A stretch of 28,750 nucleotides of DNA from Schoenoplectus triqueter (Eukaryota > Streptophyta > Magnoliopsida > Poales > Cyperaceae), in contig CAXKVV010001930.1 in assembly GCA_964058805.1 (NCBI GenBank), positions 1 through 28,750 of the forward strand. The letters are read 5' to 3'. Position numbers and translations under genes: made by a program. This document shows, in pieces, positions 21,301 to 28,750 of the stretch; within the stretch, counting starts at the first letter, position 1, and every line of letters begins with the position of its first letter. Below the pieces are notes generated by a model. It worked only from the letters and a program-made list of their open reading frames with translations. It searched no databases and was not told the DNA's origin.

Positions 21301-22739
21301 TAATGCATCCATGTAATTGGTTGTACCTAGTGAGACTGTATTCCAGATGTAGTTCCTTAGTTCGGCTCTGCTCTTCGAAGTCTATAATTGGTAATCAATT
21401 GGACTTGAAGTCGCTATTTGCAGATTTGAGCAGTTGAGGACCATTTTGGATCCGATTCAGTCTTAGTTGGTTTATTCCCCAATTGCCTTCTGGCCTGTCT
21501 ATGACAGACAATTGGATTGTCAATCCATATAAATATCTAGCAATTATCGCTTTATGATTAATGTTGGGAGGAACAGGTTGTTAAGTCACTTTTACAGCTG
21601 TAAAAATACAAAATTTCGGTTCCACTTCACGTCTATTTTTAACTGGCCTCACAATGAAGTGTTTGTTTGGAAAATTTTCTTGTTTCGGGCATACCGGATA
21701 ACCAGAAAAAAAGATTGCAGTGAAGTCAGAAAATTGTGCTTTATTCTAGCGTGGTAGATATATTTTGATAATTGGGAATGAATTTGGTGGATCAACAACC
21801 TGAGAATGAAAATACGATCCATAGCAGAACTCCTGTGCTCGTCCACACGTGAAAAAGATGGAATGAACAACATTGCCGGAGTCCCGGCTGGGTTTGAATA
21901 AGCTTTAGCCGGGTGTATTTGTCTATTTGAAGAGGATGATATAGGGAGCAGATGTGATGCTCGCTGAGGAAAGCAAATAGCACCTTTCTCAAGTACACAG
22001 AATTCACTACGCTGAAGGCATTTGGGATCAGCGTTCACTAAGAATGTCTTTGTTGAATTGTGATAACGTTATCATGTATTTCCCTCTGGACAAATGCCTT
22101 CAACTTTTCATGTATGACAACTTGGTCCTGAAAGGAATTTTCAATTTGGACAAACACTTAATAAAATCAAATTCAATTTTGAAGTGAGAAATGATCAAAA
22201 TACTCTTATATACGAATGGTGTAACATTGTGAAGTATTTACTTTTCTAGTAAGATAATAATAAGACGTAAAATCAAATGAGAAATAAAAATAGCAACATA
22301 ATTAAGTAAAGTAAACATCTAACAAAGTGTTTATATTTTCTATATAGTTATCGAAAATTTGTAAATTAAAAGTTCACCAAACATATATACTTCAAATATT
22401 ATACCATATAGTTACCGGGATATTCTAATCTTTTCATATTTTAAAATGGAATATTAGAGAGTAAATTAACTGTTTGAGGTAACCCTTACAAGTTGTATAA
22501 ATTCGAGTTATACTTGTTCGAATTTAAAAATTCAAAGACTAATTTGTGGCAAGTGAAAAATTGAAAGAAAGGCGGAGATGATTTCCCTTTTCCCTCCTTA
22601 CGGCTGCCCACCACTCAGAAAGGTGAAATGAGTAGAAAGCAGAGGAGGTGTGGTAGACTAGTAGGAGTGAAAGAACTCACGGATTTGGATGTTGCAACTT
22701 GCAAAAGGTAAAAGCCTAAAAGGGAAAGAAGCAGCCTGT
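21301..22739. other. Intergenic DNA, no supported gene
   Basis: Mostly AT-rich. The segment 21780-22040 is more GC-rich than its surroundings and has overlapping open frames on the - strand (129 codons at 21649-22038, 71 codons at 21792-22007). Neither translation has a family motif I recognise. GTCCCGGCTGGG (about 21881) faces TAGCCGGGTG (about 21907), a short inverted pair. From 22100 to 22560 I see only low-complexity AT-rich sequence. Confidence 0.35.
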
Positions 22740-23090
22740 TAGCTCGTCAGAGTCATGGGCCTCATTTATTTCCAATAGAGTTTACTAGAATCTCTTGGTC
22801 ATCATATAATGTAGGCCCACAAACTATTGATATGTTAGTTTGGGGCCTTCGCAACATTTCCAGGCCCAGCTCGTATGAAACTCTGTCAAAACCCGGCAGC
22901 CGCCACATTTTTCCTCTCCTTTTCTTCTTCTAGGGTTTCCTACCCCGATCGATATCCACACTAAACTCCCATCATTTCGGCGCCGCGCCTCTCCTTCCTT
23001 CGTAATTCGTATCTACTCGCCATTTCACTGTTCTATCTCCATGTCTTCGTGGTCGAAAGGCCTAGGCCCACCCTGTTGGTAGGAATATAT
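22740..23090 (+). promoter_or_regulatory. Promoter-like segment with GGCCCA elements and a reverse telo-box
   Basis: TGGGCC/GGCCCA motifs occur at about 22756, 22813, 22864 and 23066. A reverse telo-box, TAGGGTTT, is at about 22932, followed by CTCTCCTTCC-type pyrimidine leader and a jump in GC content. This grouping is typical of plant housekeeping promoters, such as those for ribosomal and mitochondrial protein genes. A candidate ATG at 23041 opens a 13-codon frame (MSSWSKGLGPPC) that runs into TTG|GTAGGA, which could be a donor. I cannot find a convincing next exon. Confidence 0.4.
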
Positions 23091-24680
23091 TTCTCGCTCC
23101 GCGCCTTCTGCGCCCAATCTTTGGCACGCTCGTTTCATCAAGTGGTATTTACTGGTGTCGATTTTACCCCTCCCGCTCCAACAAGCAAACGAGAAGTCGT
23201 TAAAAGCATCAGCCTGGCGGCCTCGTGCTGACGCCCTTATTTGGTGAATTTCTTTTCGGGTGATATTGAGACAAGTCATGTGTGAAAGTGCGAATATAAT
23301 ATTCCAGACAGACAGAAGCAGTAGTTGCTGTGTTTTAGCTCTTGTTCACGAACTTAATCAGCGTAAGGATGCAGCAAAACACGAAGAGGGTAGAATAGAG
23401 TTCATTGAGGCTGCAGGGCACTGACATTTTTAACGCCGCTGCGTGCGTGGTTTATGCTGATGGCTCAATGGTGCATGATCAACTCTGTAAACCTAACATC
23501 TCTGATCCCTGATCAAATTTAAACTCTAATCTCCAACACTGGGTTGTGGCCGGTTTAACATCACTTCCACTTTACTGGCATCTGCAGGCACTCCTTATCT
23601 GGAGATAATGTTAAAAGGTACTGAGTTTATTTCATTCAAAAAAACCACCGACTTCTCGGCAAATAACTAGTGTTTATTCAATTTTCTAAATATCCCTTTG
23701 CACCCAATGCTCTTCCAGTTCGTGAAGAGGGCTGGATGATATGAATGAGGGAAAGTGGTTCGATCAAGAAAAAAGAATGAACATAAACAACAGTGATTCA
23801 CCGGATTTCTCTCACTTTTTCAACAGCCGCATCTCCCTGAAAACTTGGAAATGTTTTGAAGAAGAAGAAGAAGGAGAAGAATATAGTACGACTATGCTAA
23901 TGTGCACAGATAGCTGTTGTGGCAAAGGTGAGTTTCATGACCCGGAAAGTTAATTGGGAGCAAGCATCGTCAGAGTTATTAGTGATGATCGGTAGTGAAA
24001 TTAGAAGAGGTGTCGTTGGCGCTGGAAGAGAATTCAAACAAGGTGAATCAGTTGAAAATAGTTTAATGGGCTTTGTTAATATAGTAAAAAGGGGACGGCC
24101 CAATGGAAGTAAATGCAAAGTGTGGCTAAGTTTCTCAGAGATAGCTGGTGGCCCAGATGTATGGATAGCCAATTCTGCCACAGAAGATCAAGGAGACCGA
24201 TCAGAAGTTGTTAGAGCTGTGCTAGCTGGTCGGAAGAGAGAAGATGCTAGAAGTTATCATTTCCCATTTAATTACTGTAGTTAAGTCTTGTTTCTTTAAA
24301 TAGGCCGTGTGTGCCCACATTTGGGGTTGTTGAACAATCTGAAGAACTATTCTCTAAAACACTTATCCGTTTCCTGTATTTGCTGTTATTCAATGCAATA
24401 AACATCATTTTTCCAAAATTACTCTTTATTTCTTCTTGTTCTTGCAATTCTAGCTTACAAAACCGTAAATAATTGATTCCAAGTGAATCATTACAGTGAG
24501 ACACCAAGCGCTGATGTGGCAAAGCAGCAGAACATGAACAAGTCGAGAGGTGCATACAAGATGATGCCATGCAATTGCGTAGATCTGAGGTCTCACATCT
24601 TATTCAAGGATTATGAGGAAATTCAAGAGAGAAATCAGCCAATTCTTACATTTTTCAAGCGGGCTGCTTGTATCAAAGGT
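23091..24680 (+). other. Unidentified exon-like open stretches, possible lineage-specific or non-coding gene
   Basis: Three segments look more exon-like than their surroundings. First, 23741-23926 starts MNEGKWFDQEKRMN, has a Glu-rich run, and ends at AAAG|GTGAGT, a strong donor. Second, 23950-24284 is an open frame of about 110 codons with mixed composition (for example GGPDVWIANSATEDQGDRSE). Third, 24498-24679 follows ATTACAG and ends CAAAG|GTATAT. Their phases do not join into one clean frame that I can find, and no domain is recognised. They lie downstream of the promoter-like segment on the same strand. They could be exons of an unfamiliar gene, a decayed gene or a non-coding transcript. 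Confidence 0.25.
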
Positions 24681-26532
24681 ATATTGTTTTCGTCATTTCC
24701 TTCAAAACAGGGAACTCACAACTTATTCCACATTTTAACAATAATAAAATGACTCCTGAAATATTCCCTTGTTAAGTTCAATTTCATTCAGGATTTTTGC
24801 ATAAATTAGCATTTAGTTTCCTCCTGTTTTTAGCTTGTAACTTCCATAAATTTCCTATTATCTGATAACTCCCAGCAAATTCTGGTTTGCGTTGTGGTTT
24901 CTTTCTTCCCCCTTAAACATAAAGAAATGAGTGTTCAGAACTTATGCTAGTCTTTGTCAAGAAAGTTACCACCACTATCCTTACTATTTTCTGCCACTAT
25001 CATAAAACAGAATTTGTTAAATCAAGGTACTGCATAGCAAAATAAGGATTTTTTTTTAATTTACTTTGGATCTTTGGTAATGGACAAGAGTTTAAACTTT
25101 TCAGGAGGTTAGTAGTTACTGAACCTAGGTGCCCATCGCTCCGTTGCGCTGTTGTTGTTCTCTGCCAAGCAACCTCTCTGCTAACTGATCCTGACTCAGA
25201 CTCTCTGTCTGATCCATCTATCCTCTCCATCTCCAATCTTTAGTTCCACCCAAACAATCTCGCTAGAAGTCTCCACCTCTATTTTTTTGGTTTTGCATTA
25301 TTGGAGATGCTTTTGGTGATTACCGACAGCAATTTGCAGCTTTTGCTGAGTTTTCCTGGTTATTTTCTAATTTTCAAATCCAATTCATTCTTACTGGATC
25401 CTAACTGTTGATTTGTTTCTAACGTTCTCATGTTATCAAAAATCTATTATTGTGTCTTCATACTGGCAGTCTTAGCTTACGAATATAGTTTGTTTGGGTT
25501 AAATGCATCCACTTTTGTTTAGGACCTCAACTGTCTAAGATGGTCAAAAGCCCTTGCATCTTGCAGAGGCTAAAGCTTTGCTGCATGTTGAATCCGAATT
25601 GGTGTCTTTAAGGCGCATCCAATAGGTCAAATGATGTATAATTTTTCGTTGTTTGTATTTTTAAGCTCCTTTGCATCATATTTCTGGTCATGCTTCAGAA
25701 TGTTCTCTAAAACTTCTGAATTTCATTATGTACCATGCAAAAGCACAAGCTTATATATCATAATTTGGATCTTGGAGGGCTAGGTATACAATCTCTATAC
25801 AATCGGCACTTGGCTTTGTGATAAGATTCATTTCAGTTGTTAGGTGTTTTCTTTCTTAAAACCCATTCTGCGTCTTTTCTCTACAATTCCTGACCTAGGA
25901 AATGCTTTAGTTGCTCTACAGTTTAGTTTTTGAAATGATATTCGAGGGAGTCATATAGAGCAAGCACCATGAAAAAGATGTTCTGTGTCTACTGGGAGGA
26001 CCATGTTTTGAGCTCAGGTATTATAGGAAATGTATTTATGTGATCATTTAAAGGAGATGATTCAAAGCTTGAACCTGTTTTATGCGTAAGAAATTGGAAA
26101 ATAAATTCATGCCAACATGTATTGTGCATCCTTATACTTGCCTGAACAAGATAACTCATGGATGTTTTTACTTTTTATAATGATTGCTTCCAGGGCATTA
26201 GGACGGATTCAGGTGTGTAACATTTATTGATTTTGATTCTTTTTGGCATTATATGTTATCGAAGCAGCCAATGATAGTAAAAGCTTCATTTATTCCTGGG
26301 CACTGAATGGAATATTTATCTTAGGATAATGCATGATAGGCTACCGCCCTTACCTGACTTGAGCTTTCAAACTCCCATATATATAATTCGTATATCGATG
26401 AACATGTTGCTTTAAGGCATGCTCCATTCGTTGTTTTGCTGTGTCATTTTGCCATATCATGTACAATACTGTAAACTTGGCTTTTATGATGCCTAGAAAA
26501 TTTAATTTAGGGCTACTTAAGATGAATTTTTC
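24681..26532. other. Long AT-rich stretch, no supported gene
   Basis: T-rich, intron-like or intergenic DNA. A more GC-rich pyrimidine patch at about 25120-25280 resembles a 5' leader but is followed by no coding frame. Its - strand 78-codon frame (25000-25236) has no recognisable motif. I see no inverted-end element here. Confidence 0.35.
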
Positions 26533-26751
26533 TAGAACCTGTATAGAACACGACAATAACAAAAACAACAAAGACTTCAATTCCAAATAAATTGGGGTAT
26601 GGTAGAAATGAAACCAAATCCTAAATCATAGAGATCAAAGATCTCAAATATAGAACCTGTATAGAATACAACAACAAAGCCTTTAATCCCAAATAAATTG
26701 GGGTAAGGCTAGAAATGGAACCCAGTCCAAAAGCATATAACCTGTATAGAA
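26533..26751. mobile_element. Two tandem retroposon copies sharing a triplicated flank
   Basis: Each copy carries the plant dispersed-repeat signature AACAACAAAG..TT..AATCCC-like, AAATAAATTGGGGTA, then GGCTAGAAATGGAACC. The first (about 26549-26650) reads AACAACAAAGACTTCAATTC and the second (about 26667-26735) ACAACAACAAAGCCTTTAAT. The flanking sequence TAGAACCTGTATAGAA occurs at 26533-26548, again exactly at 26651-26666, and with one change (TATAACCTGTATAGAA) at 26736-26751. This is what two insertions into the same target would leave. I recognise the repeat type from plant genomes in general but not a named family. Confidence 0.7.
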
Positions 26752-27930
26752 TATAGACTAAATTTTTTCTTGTAATTTTTAAGTTAGAATTAAGCGTTAA
26801 AAAAGTTTTTCCAGGCTGTTATTTGTTTTGTTCTTATATTTTTGTTTTCATCTTATATTTTTGTTTTCACTCTCTTCCCTATTGCTATAGCAGTCCAGAC
26901 AAGTAAGATGATGGAAGAATGAAGCAGGGATTTCTGAGTTGTAACCTCTTCTTTTTGCATTAAAGAGTGCTCTTTTCTCTGTGAGATATCCAAATTCCTT
27001 ATACCTATATATTTATTTGGTTAACTGATAGAACTGTGAAAATTGAAAATGGAAATGACAACCATTGTGGTGAAACTGTAGAGATATGTGCTTATCTTAT
27101 CCCGATTATTCCATATTAATAATTTTTCATTTCAAGTGATTTGAAGAAAATTATGAATATTATTACTGACAGGATGTGAAATGCGCAAGGTTTTTTCTCA
27201 TGGTACTTCTAAATTAGTTTTTTTTTTTTAATTTGGATTCCTCTCAGGATTAGCTGAGCTAAGAAAAAGAGTTTTAACTTGTAACAAACCAAAGATCTCA
27301 AGGCTTGAGTGTGTGAGCTTAGTATAACAGTGTGTTTGGGAGGTTCATACAACCAGGTGTTTGATTTTGTTTTGGCAATTGCTATTTGATTTTATCGATC
27401 AACAGCTGTTTCCTTTTTAAGAGGCAGCAAAGAAGTGTTGATGTTTTTTTTTTTCCCATAACATTTTTCCAGACAGAAACTGCTTCAAATTCTCTCTCAT
27501 GGTTTTCTGAGGCTCCAATTTGAGGGTATTTTTTTCTTTTCCTGTCAGGAGCATACATTCCTTGTGCGTTATGCTATATGTATATAATCCTGCGAGAACT
27601 TCAATGTCCATTTACAGGCTGCACCGGTCAATTTGTTTACTTTCTGCTCTTATGCCTACTGGCTCTTTTTACTATTAGTTGTAGTCTTTGAATTGCATTG
27701 CATGCTACTGTCGGTTTTCTGGAGGGTAAAGTATGAAAAGTTGATTATCCGTCTTTAAAAATGTAGTGTCAACAATTGCATAAGCACAAATTGCTGTGCA
27801 AGATAGACCGTTTAATATGAGATTTGGTTTCAAAGCGGGGAATGTACAAAGGACTAAAGAATTCAGTATGTATATGCTTTTTCATATATATGTTGTATTT
27901 CTGCTATTCTCCTTTTCAAGGTGACAATAC
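26752..27930. other. AT-rich non-coding DNA, no supported gene
   Basis: T-rich sequence with a local duplication TTATATTTTTGTTTTCA near 26835-26868. Open frames, such as the - strand 64 codons at 27417-27611, have no motif and look like chance. Confidence 0.35.
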
Positions 27931-28100
27931 AATTTTTTTTTTTTTTTTTGAGAAAAGGCAATAGCGCCCATTTCATGCCAATACCGATTGTATGGTCAAC
28001 ACATTGCAAAGCAATAGATAACAACTCAGAAAGAGCATAACTCCGCCACGGGGTGCACGGGGGGTCAACACTAGTAATCCCTACAACCAGAACTTAGAAA
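27931..28100 (-). mobile_element. 5'-truncated LINE-like retroposon tail
   Basis: On the - strand the sequence runs GCATGAAATGGGCGCTATTG, then CCTTTTCTC and a poly(A) tract (the T run at about 27932-27950 on the + strand). A 3' end of ATGAAATGGG..GCC..TTTTCTC plus poly(A) is characteristic of plant L1-like LINE 3' UTRs. The upstream part (to about 28100) reads TAGTGTTGACCCCCCGTG and similar, with no reverse-transcriptase frame, so it would be a severely 5'-truncated copy. The 5' boundary and target duplication are not established. Confidence 0.45.
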
Positions 28101-28414
28101 TAATTTTTTTTTGTCTGTGTGGGGGGATATGAACAAAACTAGATAGTTTGCACGCAGGGACTGTCAGAAACGTCGCAAGTGTTGTTCTTTAAGGTTGCAT
28201 TTGTAATCAGCAATATCATTTATTCCTTTCTCAAATTCTGTTGTTGAACAAGATGTTTTTTTTCACCGAATGTGCAATTTGAAGGTTTGTTCTGCCTTAT
28301 TGGGATTTTAAGCCACTTTTTCTAGTTTGATATGTCTATCGTTTCTCTTATAAAAGATACTTTTTTATTTTTTATATTGTAAGCAACTTGCTCATTTGAG
28401 GAACGAACAGTATC
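28101..28414. other. Non-coding DNA between the LINE-like tail and the minisatellite
   Basis: AT-rich sequence with a T/G-rich patch (TTTTTTTTTGTCTGTGTG near 28105) and no open frame of note. Confidence 0.35.
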
Positions 28415-28750
28415 GTGAGTTTCACCTTTGGCGTCGCTTCCTGTGGAAGTTCAACTTTAGCGTCGCTTCCTGTGAAGTTCACTTAGGCTTCCCTTCCTGA
28501 GAAGATCACCTTTGGTGTCGCTTCCTGAGGAAATTATTCTTTGGTGTCGTTTCCTGAGGAAATTATTCTTTGGCGTCGCTTCCTGAGGAAATTATTCTTT
28601 GGCGTCGCTTCCTGAGAAGCTCATCTTTCGCGTCGATTCTTGTGAAGTTCACCTGGCTTTCCTTCCTGAGAAGATCACCTTTGGCGTCACTTCCTGAGGA
28701 CATCCTCCTTTGGCGTCGTTTCCTATGTAGCTCACATTCGCGTCGCTTTG
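28415..28750. repeat. Degenerate ~29-bp minisatellite with ~170-bp higher-order period
   Basis: About twelve units of the form CTTTGGCGTCGCTTCCTGAGG plus a variable 8-10-bp linker follow one another, 26-31 bp each, and run off the window end. Three central units share the linker AAATTATT and are nearly identical (about 28525-28615). Two separate segments starting TGTGAAGTTCAC at 28471 and 28641 continue in parallel through GGCTT(C/T)CCTTCCTGAGAAG and ATCACCTTTGG, showing a second-level repeat about 170 bp long (six units). No frame stays open across it. Confidence 0.93.

Noticed and set aside
26180..26220. A microexon between GCTTCCAG and GTGTGT
   Set aside because: Splice-like signals this short occur by chance often in T-rich DNA, and there is no coding context on either side.
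28415..28750. A CRISPR array
   Set aside because: Units are directly adjacent with only short variable linkers, are degenerate, and the genome is a plant nuclear one. It is a minisatellite.

Overview
This is a piece of a plant (angiosperm) nuclear genome. It is AT-rich, has long intergenic stretches full of small transposons, and carries genes with several GT-AG introns. All three well-supported genes lie on the + strand. I cannot name the species. No bacterial, viral or organellar gene set is present.

Layout. 1-1440: the 3' part of a decayed Ty1/copia retrotransposon (reverse transcriptase and RNase H with several disabling changes), followed by a probable 3' LTR (about 1452-1737). 2230-6300: an F-box protein gene of the Arabidopsis At4g00755 type, with a probable intron in its 5' UTR and five coding exons (403 aa). 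6595-11220: repeat territory, holding a MITE with ~25 bp inverted ends, three head-to-tail copies of a 263-bp unit, a ~750-bp element with inverted ends, and a foldback element (10515-10924) nested inside another MITE-like repeat just upstream of the next gene. 11520-13852: a RAB7/RABG3 small GTPase gene with seven exons (208 aa). 13853-16093: 3' flank, a possible SINE, and a housekeeping-type promoter with telo-box sequences. 16094-20485: the gene for translation initiation factor eIF3 subunit L with seven exons (512 aa). Its fourth intron holds a ~1.06-kb element sitting inside an AAT microsatellite and a second MITE-like remnant.

20486-28750: no recognisable protein gene. A GC-rich, GGCCCA/telo-box-rich segment near 22740-23090 looks like the start of another transcription unit on the + strand, with a few exon-like open stretches at 23741-24680 that I cannot identify. 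The rest holds two tandem retroposon copies with a three-times-repeated target site (26533-26751), a 5'-truncated LINE-like tail on the - strand (27930-28100), and a degenerate ~29-bp minisatellite with a ~170-bp higher-order period that runs off the window end.

The three genes act in unrelated housekeeping processes: ubiquitin-ligase substrate selection, vacuolar/late-endosome trafficking and translation initiation. They are neighbours by position only. I see no new multi-gene system here. The unusual content is in repeat architecture: nested, microsatellite-seated and serially inserted elements, plus a possible premature-stop cassette exon in the F-box gene.
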